Assembly: GCF_000175575.2 (NCBI RefSeq)
Contig: NZ_CP005986.1
Span: 1,061,549 to 1,125,548, forward strand
DNA length: 64,000 nucleotides
From: Acidithiobacillus caldus ATCC 51756
GTDB taxonomy: Bacteria > Pseudomonadota > Gammaproteobacteria > Acidithiobacillales > Acidithiobacillaceae
Direction of reading: 5' to 3'
Shown: positions 53,449-60,839 of the stretch, in pieces
Numbering within the stretch: the stretch's first letter is position 1
Layout of the letters: every line of letters begins with the position of its first letter
Made by a program: the position numbers and the translations under genes
Notes under the pieces: generated by a model
What the model was told of the DNA's origin: nothing
Database searches by the model: none
The model's input: the letters and a program-made list of their open reading frames with translations, nothing else

Positions 53449-54284
53449 GCGACGACTTCCTCATCCAGCGCCACGCTCTGGGGGTCGAGCAGCGGCCGCT
53501 GGTCCACGGGTAATCCGTCCGGGCCCCAGTGCACCAAGTGCATCTGGCCGTCAAAGTCCTCCACCAAAGCGGTGCAGCTCTCCACCCAATCGCCGTCGTT
53601 GAAGTATTGGACACCGGCCAGATTCTTGATTTCGGCGTGGTGGATGTGGCCGCAGACCACACCATCGTAGCCCGCCTGATGACAGCGCAGGGCAAGGAAC
53701 TGCTCGTACTGGCTGATGAACTGCACGGCTTTTTTGATGCGGTGTTTGACGAAGGCGCTGAGGGACCAGCGGCTGCGGATGCCCAGCAGACGATTGAGGC
53801 GCTGATGGTAACGGTTGAGGGCGAGCAGGAGTCCGTAGCCGCGATCGCCCAGGCGGGTCAGCCAGACGGCGTAGCGGGCGCTGACATCGAACTGATCGCC
53901 GTGGGTGACCCAGATGCGGCGACCATCGGCGGTTTCGTGCACGCAGTCGGTAACGATGCGGATATCCCCGAAGTGCAGACCGCCGCCCTCGGCCTCCAGC
54001 AGAGAGTGCAGAAAGCCGAGGATGGGGTCGTGATTGCCCTGGACATAGACCACCCGAATGCCATTGCGTGCCTGCCGCAGGATCTTCTGGATTACGGTGC
54101 TGTGGGCACTGGGCCAGTACCAGCGTCGCCGCAGTGCCCAGAGATCGATGATGTCCCCCACCAGATACAGGTGTGCGGCGCGGTAGTGGCGCAGAAAATC
54201 CAGCAGGGCCTCGGCCTGGCAACCCTTGGTTCCCAGATGGATGTCGGAGATGAAGATACTTCTGCAGTTGGCGGTTTCGAGCAT
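53445..54284 (-). CDS. Metallophosphoesterase, PlcP / LpxH-like
   Basis: A 279-residue calcineurin-like phosphoesterase with all metal motifs: FISDIHLGTKG, YLVGDIIDLWALRR, YVQGNHDPILGF, WVTHGDQFDV and VVCGHIHHAEIK. This type includes UDP-2,3-diacylglucosamine hydrolases and the rhizobial phospholipase C PlcP, which makes diacylglycerol from phospholipid during phosphate limitation. Coupling to an Agt-like glycosyltransferase favours the PlcP role. ATG 54284 is chosen because a TATAAT lies at 54349-54354, leaving a leader; GTG 54344 would fall too close to that -10. Confidence 0.87.
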   Translation of the reverse strand: MLETANCRSIFISDIHLGTKGCQAEALLDFLRHYRAAHLYLVGDIIDLWALRRRWYWPSAHSTVIQKILRQARNGIRVVYVQGNHDPILGFLHSLLEAEGGGLHFGDIRIVTDCVHETADGRRIWVTHGDQFDVSARYAVWLTRLGDRGYGLLLALNRYHQRLNRLLGIRSRWSLSAFVKHRIKKAVQFISQYEQFLALRCHQAGYDGVVCGHIHHAEIKNLAGVQYFNDGDWVESCTALVEDFDGQMHLVHWGPDGLPVDQRPLLDPQSVALDEEVVA

Positions 54285-54348
54285 GCTTGGGGCATTTCCA
54301 GGGGTGCCGACATCGGGAAAAGTCAAAACGTTACCTGCTTCCACGGCG

Positions 54349-54354
54349 ATTATA
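54349..54354 (-). promoter_or_regulatory. -10 element for the phosphoesterase/GT4 operon
   Basis: TATAAT on the minus strand, with a T-rich segment about 17 bp upstream. No TGTCA-type repeats in this orientation are present, so this looks like a sigma70 promoter, although the Pho repeats at 54416-54454 lie about 60 bp away. Confidence 0.55.
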
Positions 54355-54413
54355 GGATGCTTGGCACAAAAAAGTCTTCCCCGAAGTCTGTAGGCGACAA
54401 GAATCCTCCCCTC

Positions 54414-54470
54414 ACTGTCATCATTTTGTCATAAAAGGTTCATAAAGCTGTCATATTAGCGGGGTATCCT
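54414..54470 (+). promoter_or_regulatory. Pho-box promoter with four repeats
   Basis: Hexamers TGTCAT (54416), TGTCAT (54427), GTTCAT (54438) and TGTCAT (54449) are in exact 11-bp phase. The -10-like TATCCT starts at 54465, 16 bp after the last hexamer start. It drives the regulator gene at 54533. Confidence 0.88.
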
Positions 54471-54532
54471 TGGAGCGTTGATCGAAGCTTCGTCGGCTCG
54501 ACCTGGCCTGCGACCCCGAGAGGAACCCTGCC

Positions 54533-55315
54533 ATGCTGTATGCCTTTATTGCTGGAACCCTGCACCATGCCGTCCACCTCGGTGATGCCCTCGCTCTGCT
54601 CAGCGCGGTGCGTTGGGACGAGATGGACCCCCTCTATCGTGCCCGCACCCTGCTCTTTGGGCAAGCGCCGGAAATAGATGGCTTGACCCAGCGCCTGCGT
54701 CGATCCGGTGCTTTTCCCCGCCGTGCCACCGACCGCAAGCTCGTGGCTGAAGTCTTGCGCGACTGGCGCCCGCAGCTGCTCATCTTGTTGTCCTGGCAGG
54801 GAGATCTGGCGACGGATCTGCGTCAGTGGCTGGCGGGGCCGCAGGGGGAAAATCTGCGCGTCCTCGCCCTGGGTCCGGAAGGCGACGATCAGGCCATGGC
54901 CGCCCTGGATGCCGGGGTACACGCCTATCTCACCTATCCCCTCAGCGAAACCCTGCTCATCGCCCAGGCCAGCGCCCTACTGCGCGGCGGCCAGGGCTGG
55001 GAGGGCACGGCCGTGGAGATTCCGGGAGTGCTGCGCATCGACCCCATGGCGCACCGCATCTGGGTACAGGAGCAGGAGCTACAGCTCAGTCGTCGCATTT
55101 TTCGCCTTTTTCACTACCTTGCCCTGCACCCCGGACAGACTTTTTCCGCCGCAGAGATTGCTCATCACCTCAGCGATGGGCGCAAATTCGTGCAGGAAAA
55201 TACTATCGCTGCACAGATCCATCGTCTGCGCAAAGCGCTGGAAGCGGCAGGTGCGGATATCTGGCTGGAAACGGTCCATGGCTTCGGTTATCGCCTCAGC
55301 GTTCCGGCGAGCTGA
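54533..55315 (+). CDS. OmpR/PhoB-type regulator with degenerate receiver
   Basis: A 260-residue protein. The C-terminal ~95 residues are an OmpR/PhoB winged helix (LQLSRRIFRLFHYLALHPGQTFSAAEIAHHL ... VQENTIAAQIHRLRKALEAAGADIWLETVHGFGYRLSV). The N-terminal half keeps receiver-like late elements (LRVLALG, AALDAGVHAYLTYPLSETLLIAQASALLR). Where the phospho-acceptor Asp belongs it reads LLILLSWQGD, with Ser, and the Lys of the KP motif is Tyr. It is therefore unlikely to be phosphorylated in the usual way. It has its own four-repeat Pho promoter and lies directly upstream of exbB. GAGAGGA ribosome site. Confidence 0.85.
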   Translation: MLYAFIAGTLHHAVHLGDALALLSAVRWDEMDPLYRARTLLFGQAPEIDGLTQRLRRSGAFPRRATDRKLVAEVLRDWRPQLLILLSWQGDLATDLRQWLAGPQGENLRVLALGPEGDDQAMAALDAGVHAYLTYPLSETLLIAQASALLRGGQGWEGTAVEIPGVLRIDPMAHRIWVQEQELQLSRRIFRLFHYLALHPGQTFSAAEIAHHLSDGRKFVQENTIAAQIHRLRKALEAAGADIWLETVHGFGYRLSVPAS

Positions 55316-55320
55316 TTCTT

Positions 55321-55399
55321 CTTGTCATGCATTTGTCATAATAATGTCACAAAAATGTCATATAAGCTTCATAATACTGTCATATTCCAGTGTTAGGAT
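55321..55399 (+). promoter_or_regulatory. Six-repeat Pho operator of the exbB operon
   Basis: Six hexamers start at 55323, 55334, 55345, 55356, 55367 and 55378: TGTCAT, TGTCAT, TGTCAC, TGTCAT, CTTCAT, TGTCAT, each exactly 11 bp apart. That is three tandem Pho boxes. The -10-like TAGGAT starts at 55394, 16 bp from the last hexamer. Confidence 0.92.
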
Positions 55400-55426
55400 T
55401 TGCTTTCCACAGCGAGGGAAAAATCC

Positions 55427-56113
55427 ATGGACTTTTCATACATCATCCATCTGGCCAACTATTCCGAAGGTGTCCTCTACGTCCTGGCGGCACTGCTGCT
55501 GGTAGAGCTCGCGGTCATGGTCGACCGTTTCTGGTATCTGCGCCGCACCATCGTGCGCGGCGACGCCATCGTTCATGAAGTGGCCAATCAAGGCCGACTG
55601 AATCGGGAACAACTGCATGAGCTCGCCCAACGGGCCGGGGATCTGCCCGAGGGGGTACTCCTGCGCATGGCCGCTGCCCACGCCGGCCAGGTCAAAGGTG
55701 AGGCCCTCGCCAGCCGTCTCGAGGAATCCGTCATCACCCTGGCACCCAATCTCGATCGTCGCCTCTGGCTGCTGGACACCATCATCACCCTGGCACCCCT
55801 GTTGGGTCTGTTCGGTACGATCATCGGGATGTTCCATGCCTTCCACGTGTTGGCGGCTCCTGGGCACGCGCCGACGGAAGTGACGGGTGGTGTCGCCGAC
55901 GCCCTGGTGGCGACGGCCTCGGGGCTCTTCATCGCCATCCTGGGACTGCTCGCCTTCAACGGGTTTAACAACCAGGTCCGCCAGATCCTGCTGCAGCTGG
56001 ATTCCGTCAAGACCATGCTCATCAACCGTATGGACGGTCAACCCATGCTCAATCCCGAGGGCGATGCGGACGTTCATACCGCCGAGCTGCCGCGGATGGC
56101 GAGGGTCGGCTGA
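55427..56113 (+). CDS. exbB: ExbB/TolQ-type proton-channel protein
   Basis: A 228-residue inner-membrane protein with three hydrophobic segments (about 13-32, 115-140, 155-178). The MotA/TolQ/ExbB pattern is seen in LDTIITLAPLLGLFGTIIGMFHAF and GGVADALVATASGLFIAILGLLAFN. With ExbD it converts proton motive force into work on TonB. ATG 55427 has GAGGGA. Its stop overlaps exbD (TGATG), and six Pho repeats precede it. Confidence 0.93.
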   Translation: MDFSYIIHLANYSEGVLYVLAALLLVELAVMVDRFWYLRRTIVRGDAIVHEVANQGRLNREQLHELAQRAGDLPEGVLLRMAAAHAGQVKGEALASRLEESVITLAPNLDRRLWLLDTIITLAPLLGLFGTIIGMFHAFHVLAAPGHAPTEVTGGVADALVATASGLFIAILGLLAFNGFNNQVRQILLQLDSVKTMLINRMDGQPMLNPEGDADVHTAELPRMARVG

Positions 56114-56514
56114 TGGAGCGGCGCTACTTCGAACAACGCAAGGGGCGGGTGGAGATCATTCCCATGATCGATATCATGCTCTTTCTGCTGGTGTTCTTCA
56201 TCATGATCACCTTGCAGATGATCCCCGATCAGGGCCTCAACCTGCAATTGCCCAAGTCCAGCGAAGCCAAAGCGCTGCCGCGTCCGCACTACACCATCAA
56301 CATTGAAAAAGATGGCACGGTGGACGTGAAGGGCAAGCACTACGACCTTGCCGGGCTGCAGAGCATGCTCGCCCACGATGGCGACCCGGCCAAGACCGAA
56401 ATCACCATTGCCGCTGACAAGGCCGTACCGTTTCAGGACTTCATCCACGTCATGGATGCCTGCCAGAAGGCCGGGGTCAGCGATATCGGCATTGCCGCCA
56501 AACCCAACGGCTGA
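56113..56514 (+). CDS. exbD: ExbD/TolR-type protein
   Basis: A 133-residue protein with one N-terminal membrane segment containing the essential Asp (IIPMIDIMLFLLVFFIMITLQM, Asp about residue 19). A periplasmic domain follows with INIEKDGTVDVKGKHYDL and ITIAADKAVPFQDFIHVMDACQKAGVSDIGIAAKP, matching ExbD/TolR. It partners ExbB and is translationally coupled to it. Confidence 0.93.
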   Translation: MERRYFEQRKGRVEIIPMIDIMLFLLVFFIMITLQMIPDQGLNLQLPKSSEAKALPRPHYTINIEKDGTVDVKGKHYDLAGLQSMLAHDGDPAKTEITIAADKAVPFQDFIHVMDACQKAGVSDIGIAAKPNG

Positions 56515-56558
56515 TCGCCGGTCACTTCAACCGCCACAAACCAAGAAGGAGAGTAAAC

Positions 56559-58958
56559 GTGTCTAACCGCAATACTATCGCCACTGCTCGTGTGCATGCC
56601 GGGCACGGCACGCCGAGGTCCATGACCCCGTCGCCTCTGTTCCTCGCCCTGATGGGTGCAATGTTCTGTCCCACAGCCTTCGGTGCGGACCTTGGCAGCG
56701 CCACGGCGCCAACGCAGTCCGCCGCCGTGTCCGTGGGCGAGGTGAGTGCCGCTGCCGCAGCGGAGTCCTATCTGGGAAGCGCGCAGGCGCAATCCCTCAC
56801 CCAGAAGCACAACTTCAATTCCGGCCAATCCATCAAGGTGCTGGGTAAGGAACAGATCGCAGCCGCTGGCCCTCTGGGTGGCAGTGCGCAGGCGCTCTCC
56901 TACGCGCCGGGTGTGGGTGTCACCAGTTACGGAAATACCGGGGCAACCAAGAACTCCATCAGTATCAATGGAATAAAGCAGGGTTACGGCGGCTTTTCCG
57001 GTGGCCAGATCGATGACGGCAGCCTTTCGGTGACCTTTGATGGCGTACCCATGGTGGATCCGGGCACTGGCCTGTGGGAATCACCACAAGTGCCGCAGAC
57101 GGGAATCCTGCAGGGCATCAACCTCACCTACGGTCCCGGTAATCCGCAAAACCGCTGGTACAACAACATCGGCGGGCAGATCGACTTCGTTCCCCTGCAG
57201 CCCACGGCCAAACCCGGTGGCGACATCAAGCTGACCTACGGCAATTACGATTCCAAGAACATCGTGTTCAACATCCGTACGGGTAGTATCGACGGTTGGT
57301 CCACCATCATCGCCGGTGGCGCGGGTTCGTCCCAGAGTTATCGCCAGAGTCCCGATGGTTTCAATAACCCCAGCTACAGTTATGCCTGGTTCCTGAAAAC
57401 CCGCAAGACCTTCAGCAACGGCGATTTTTCCGTGGGAGCCTACCTTGCCAAGGGATCGGGCTATCGGCCCGTGCCCATCCCGGTGAATCCCATCAATGGC
57501 GTGACGCTCACCGGTGCGGCAGGATCCCCCCTGTACAGTCAGACTACCACCGGCTTTTATTCCTCGCTTCCCAAGGGCATCTGGTACAAGCAGGACAGCA
57601 ACAGTACCTGGTTGATCTACAGCAAGCTCAATGTGGCTCTGGACAAAACCTGGGGCCTGCACAACATGGTGTGGTACCGCCACGGCCATCGTCTGCACTT
57701 CCACTACAATAATTACGGCCTGGGCAATCCGTCCAATCTCTACGAGTACAATAACCCCCACGATGCCGTCTACGGCGACAAACTGTGGCTCAGTGCCAAG
57801 CTGCCCTACAACGACGTGAGCTTTGGTGGCTATTTCCTGAATAGCCGGTATAACACCCGCAACGCCTTCTACAATCCAGCGGACGGTGGCACGCGCTTTG
57901 TTCCCAATGCACACTATCGCAGCGACTACTTCGATCAGACCTTCCTGGCGGCCTTCCTGCAGGATCGCATCAGCCCGCTGAGCAATCTGCACATTACCCC
58001 AGGGATACGTTTCATCAACCTGCAGACCCACTACACGCCAGCAGGTCAGACGGACTTTGCCCAAGCCTATGCGCTGTATCCTAAGAACGACCAGGGACAG
58101 TTGCCCGCGGCCAATACCAGCTTCACCAAGGTAGAACCCTCGGTGGATTTCAATTGGCAGCCGCTCCATTGGCTGGCGGTATTCGCAAGCTATGCCCAGG
58201 CCTACAAGGAGCCGCAATTTGGCGGCGGCGGTGGCCTGTTCCAGAAAAAAGCGCCCATCTACAATCTGGAAAAGGGTGCGGATTACAATGCCGGCGTCAA
58301 GGTACATTTTGACAACGCGCCGTACCTGCACCACTTCCTGGCTACGGCAAGCTTCTATCATCTGCACTACACGAATCAGTACATTCCGCTTTATGACGCC
58401 AACGGTAACTACATCGGCGACGCCAATGGCGATTCGATCTACCAGGGTGTGAATATCGCCATCGAAGACGACATCCTGTACAACCTGCACGTTTTTGCCA
58501 ATGCCAACTTCGAGAAGGCAACCTTCGATCACTACGTGACGAGTGGCGTCAGTTACGATGGCCTGCCCGTATCCAACGTGCCCAACAAGACCTTCAACAT
58601 CGGTACGAGCTATCGCTACTACCTCTCGGGCATACTGCTCAAGCCCAGCCTGTGGTACCAGTATGTGGGCGCGCAATCCTTGTTCGACAACAATGCTGGC
58701 GCTCCGAGTACGACCAAGATGCCGGGCTACGGTACCGTCAATCTCGGTCTGCACGGCACGGTTCCCATGCAGGGCAGCGTGCCCATGTTGAAGACCGTCG
58801 ACTTCAGTGTCGATATCCTCAATATTGCCAACAACCACTACAACGAGTTCGAGTACATTACTGGTGGTGGTCTATTGGGCGGTGATTCGGCGGGCCAGAT
58901 TCTGGCGCTCCCGGGTGCACCCTTGACCGTATACGGCAGTATTTCTGCACATTTCTGA
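56559..58958 (+). CDS. TonB-dependent outer-membrane receptor (second)
   Basis: A 799-residue receptor: an unusually long N-terminal leader with a hydrophobic stretch (LFLALMGAMFCPTAFGA) about 30-46. Then AAVSVGEVSAAA (similar to the first receptor's IDIGEVSSS), a plug with LGKEQIAAAGPLGGSAQALSYAPGVGVTSYG, VTFDGVPMVDPG and LTYGPGNPQNRWYNNIGGQIDFVPLQP, and a barrel ending SISAHF. GTG 56559 has AAGGAGAG. It lies between exbD and tonB, so the locus encodes a complete TonB system with its own receptor. The ligand is unknown. Confidence 0.92.
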   Translation: MSNRNTIATARVHAGHGTPRSMTPSPLFLALMGAMFCPTAFGADLGSATAPTQSAAVSVGEVSAAAAAESYLGSAQAQSLTQKHNFNSGQSIKVLGKEQIAAAGPLGGSAQALSYAPGVGVTSYGNTGATKNSISINGIKQGYGGFSGGQIDDGSLSVTFDGVPMVDPGTGLWESPQVPQTGILQGINLTYGPGNPQNRWYNNIGGQIDFVPLQPTAKPGGDIKLTYGNYDSKNIVFNIRTGSIDGWSTIIAGGAGSSQSYRQSPDGFNNPSYSYAWFLKTRKTFSNGDFSVGAYLAKGSGYRPVPIPVNPINGVTLTGAAGSPLYSQTTTGFYSSLPKGIWYKQDSNSTWLIYSKLNVALDKTWGLHNMVWYRHGHRLHFHYNNYGLGNPSNLYEYNNPHDAVYGDKLWLSAKLPYNDVSFGGYFLNSRYNTRNAFYNPADGGTRFVPNAHYRSDYFDQTFLAAFLQDRISPLSNLHITPGIRFINLQTHYTPAGQTDFAQAYALYPKNDQGQLPAANTSFTKVEPSVDFNWQPLHWLAVFASYAQAYKEPQFGGGGGLFQKKAPIYNLEKGADYNAGVKVHFDNAPYLHHFLATASFYHLHYTNQYIPLYDANGNYIGDANGDSIYQGVNIAIEDDILYNLHVFANANFEKATFDHYVTSGVSYDGLPVSNVPNKTFNIGTSYRYYLSGILLKPSLWYQYVGAQSLFDNNAGAPSTTKMPGYGTVNLGLHGTVPMQGSVPMLKTVDFSVDILNIANNHYNEFEYITGGGLLGGDSAGQILALPGAPLTVYGSISAHF

Positions 58959-58966
58959 AAACCCAT

Positions 58967-59010
58967 GGCAATGGCATCTGCGGATGCCACTGCCTGCCTT
59001 TGGGATTTTT
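58967..59010 (+). terminator. Hairpin after the second receptor gene
   Basis: GGCAATGGCATC-TGCG-GATGCCACTGCC, a 12-position stem with one mismatch, starts 8 bp after the stop; five Ts follow at 59006-59010, 11 bp beyond the stem. It may be a partial terminator or a stabiliser of the upstream exbBD-receptor message. Confidence 0.5.
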
Positions 59011-59058
59011 CCGCGAGATTGCAAAGGCAGGCTGGGCCAAGATGGAGGTAAGCAGTCC

Positions 59059-59988
59059 ATGAGTGTCACCGTAAACAGCGCCGGAATGCCACCGCGCGGA
59101 CCCCATCGTCAGGGCTATTTTGGTCGCGGTCTGGTCATCGCCGCGCTGTTGGAGGCGGGGCTGATCATGGCCCTGGTCTGGGTCAGTAACCAGAAGGCGC
59201 CGCCGCCGCCCAAACCCAAACGAATTGCCATCCACATGGTGCAGCCGGCGCCGCCCAAACCCAAACCCAAGCCGGTTCCGCCCAAGCCCGTGGTGCAGCC
59301 TAAACCCAAACCGGTGCCAAAGCCCGTGCCAAAACCGGTGCCGCAGCCCAAGCCGCAGCCGGTAGTCCATCACATTCCGAAGCCGAGCCCCAAGCCGCTG
59401 GTGGCCAAGACGCCGGCGCCCACGGCGCCGGTGGTGCCGCCAAGCCCGCCGGTGACTGCGCCGCCGCCACCACCACCGCCGGCGCCGAGCCCCTCGGCCC
59501 AAAAGGCGGCCCTGGCGGAGTACGCGGCTCTGGTACGCGCGCGGGTGCAGGCCGACACTCGGGTTCCGGAGGCGGTACGCCTCATGCACTTGCGGGGCAC
59601 CGCCATCGTCGCCTTTGAACTGACCCCGTCCGGTCGTCTGGTGTCGGCACAAATCGCGCAATCCAGCGGCATCAGCGCCATCGACAAGGCGGCCCTGGCA
59701 GCGGTGGAGAACACCAGCTACCCGCCTTTTACCAAGAACATGCCCAAGCACACGATGCGCTTGACGTCGAGGTGCACCTCTCGGCAGAGAGTGGCGGGTG
59801 ACACGTCCAAAATGGAAGGTATATCGTGCGCAAACTCATCTGGATCCTCATTCCCTTGCTCATCGTCGTGGCCGTGTGGAGTTTCTGGCCGCGCCAGAAG
59901 CCAGGTCTCGTCTTCTACAGCGCCGTCAGTTACGGTCCCATGCTCGCCCAGGCCTTCACGAAGGAGTCGGGCATTCCGGTACGGGTAG
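59059..59988 (+). CDS. tonB: TonB protein, with apparent frameshift near the 3' end
   Basis: One N-terminal membrane segment (about 24-44), a long Pro/Lys-rich periplasm-spanning region (repeats like PKPKPVPKPVP), then the TonB_C domain (VRARVQADTRVPEAVRLMHLRGTAIVAFELTPSGRLVSAQIAQSSG ... SYPPFTKNMPKHTMRL). At 59761-59762 the frame leaves the expected sequence. One extra base would give MRFDVEVHLSAESGG and a stop at 59799-59801, a natural TonB end 24 bp before the next gene. As written, it runs to 59988, overlapping the binding-protein gene by 163 bp and losing the last beta strand. A mutation or a sequencing error; both are possible. GGAGG ribosome site before ATG 59059. Confidence 0.82.
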   Translation: MSVTVNSAGMPPRGPHRQGYFGRGLVIAALLEAGLIMALVWVSNQKAPPPPKPKRIAIHMVQPAPPKPKPKPVPPKPVVQPKPKPVPKPVPKPVPQPKPQPVVHHIPKPSPKPLVAKTPAPTAPVVPPSPPVTAPPPPPPPAPSPSAQKAALAEYAALVRARVQADTRVPEAVRLMHLRGTAIVAFELTPSGRLVSAQIAQSSGISAIDKAALAAVENTSYPPFTKNMPKHTMRLTSRCTSRQRVAGDTSKMEGISCANSSGSSFPCSSSWPCGVSGRARSQVSSSTAPSVTVPCSPRPSRRSRAFRYG

Positions 59989-60839
59989 TGGAGATGTCCA
60001 CGGGGGCATTGCTGGCGCGCGTCTCGGCCCAGGGCAACAATCCCCAGTGGGACGTGGCTTGGTTCGATGGCGCCTCGGCGGCAGCCGGCCTCCAGCGTGC
60101 GCACCTGGTCGCCTCGGGTATCGTGCCCAGGGATATTCCCTGGACAGATCTCGGGAAGTCCCTGATTCCGGCAGATGGTGCCTGGATTCCCACGGGCTAT
60201 ACCCTGGCGGGTGTGTTCCTGCACCCGGCCAAGCGTCCTGCTCCCGCCACCTGGGACGATCTGCTGCAGGCGCGCTGGCGTGGGCGCTTTGCCATGAACA
60301 ATCCGGCCATTTCTGGTCCTACCTATCCGCAGGTGGCGGGGTGGCTGTACAGTCATGGAGGCTGGCCAGCGGGCCAGAGCTTCCTGCTGGCCCTGAAAGC
60401 CAATGGCATGCAGGTCTATCCCAAAAATAGCAATACCATTCACGCCCTGAGCCAGGGTGAGGTCGATCTGGCCATCGTGCAGTCGTCGGCGGCCTATGCC
60501 CTTGCCGCGGAGCAGCCAGGCCGGTGGGCAGTGAGCATCCCGAAGTCGGCAGTGCTGCTGCCGCGCGTGATGGTGTTTGCGGACCATCTCAGTGCCAAGC
60601 AGCGGCGTGACGCGGCAGACTTCGCCCGTTTCATGCTGAGCCCAAAGGCGCAGGAGCTTGCCATGCGCAAGGGCGCGCCGGACGGTTATTACTGGCCCAT
60701 CACCCGCACTGCTCCGACAGCGGATCCGGGGATGGCCAGCACCCAGTCCTTACCCTTGATCAATCTGGATCCGGCTTTCTGGGGTGCGCGGGAGAGTGCC
60801 ATCAACGCCTGGTTCAGCAGCCACATCCTGGGGCAGTGA
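59826..60839 (+). CDS. ABC transporter substrate-binding protein (FbpA/2-AEP type)
   Basis: A 337-residue exported binding protein: N-terminal hydrophobic signal or anchor (LIWILIPLLIVVAVWSFW), then the type II periplasmic-binding fold seen in iron, thiamine and 2-aminoethylphosphonate systems (LVFYSAVSYGPMLAQAFTKESGIPVRVVEMSTGALLARV, WDVAWFDGASAA, PATWDDLLQARWRGRFAMNNPAISGPTYPQVAGW). Ligand cannot be read from sequence. GTG 59826 has GGAAGGT. Its stop overlaps the permease start (GTGA). Confidence 0.87.
   Translation: MRKLIWILIPLLIVVAVWSFWPRQKPGLVFYSAVSYGPMLAQAFTKESGIPVRVVEMSTGALLARVSAQGNNPQWDVAWFDGASAAAGLQRAHLVASGIVPRDIPWTDLGKSLIPADGAWIPTGYTLAGVFLHPAKRPAPATWDDLLQARWRGRFAMNNPAISGPTYPQVAGWLYSHGGWPAGQSFLLALKANGMQVYPKNSNTIHALSQGEVDLAIVQSSAAYALAAEQPGRWAVSIPKSAVLLPRVMVFADHLSAKQRRDAADFARFMLSPKAQELAMRKGAPDGYYWPITRTAPTADPGMASTQSLPLINLDPAFWGARESAINAWFSSHILGQ

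Noticed and set aside
54349-54414. Pho box for the minus-strand phosphoesterase/GT4 operon
   Set aside because: No TGTCA-type hexamers in minus orientation at the expected 16-bp distance from the TATAAT; any phosphate control would have to act from the divergent array.
55321-55388. Six short repeats considered as a CRISPR-like or iteron array
   Set aside because: Units are 11 bp with a conserved hexamer and no spacers, placed directly before a -10 element and a gene start; the PhoB operator explains them better.
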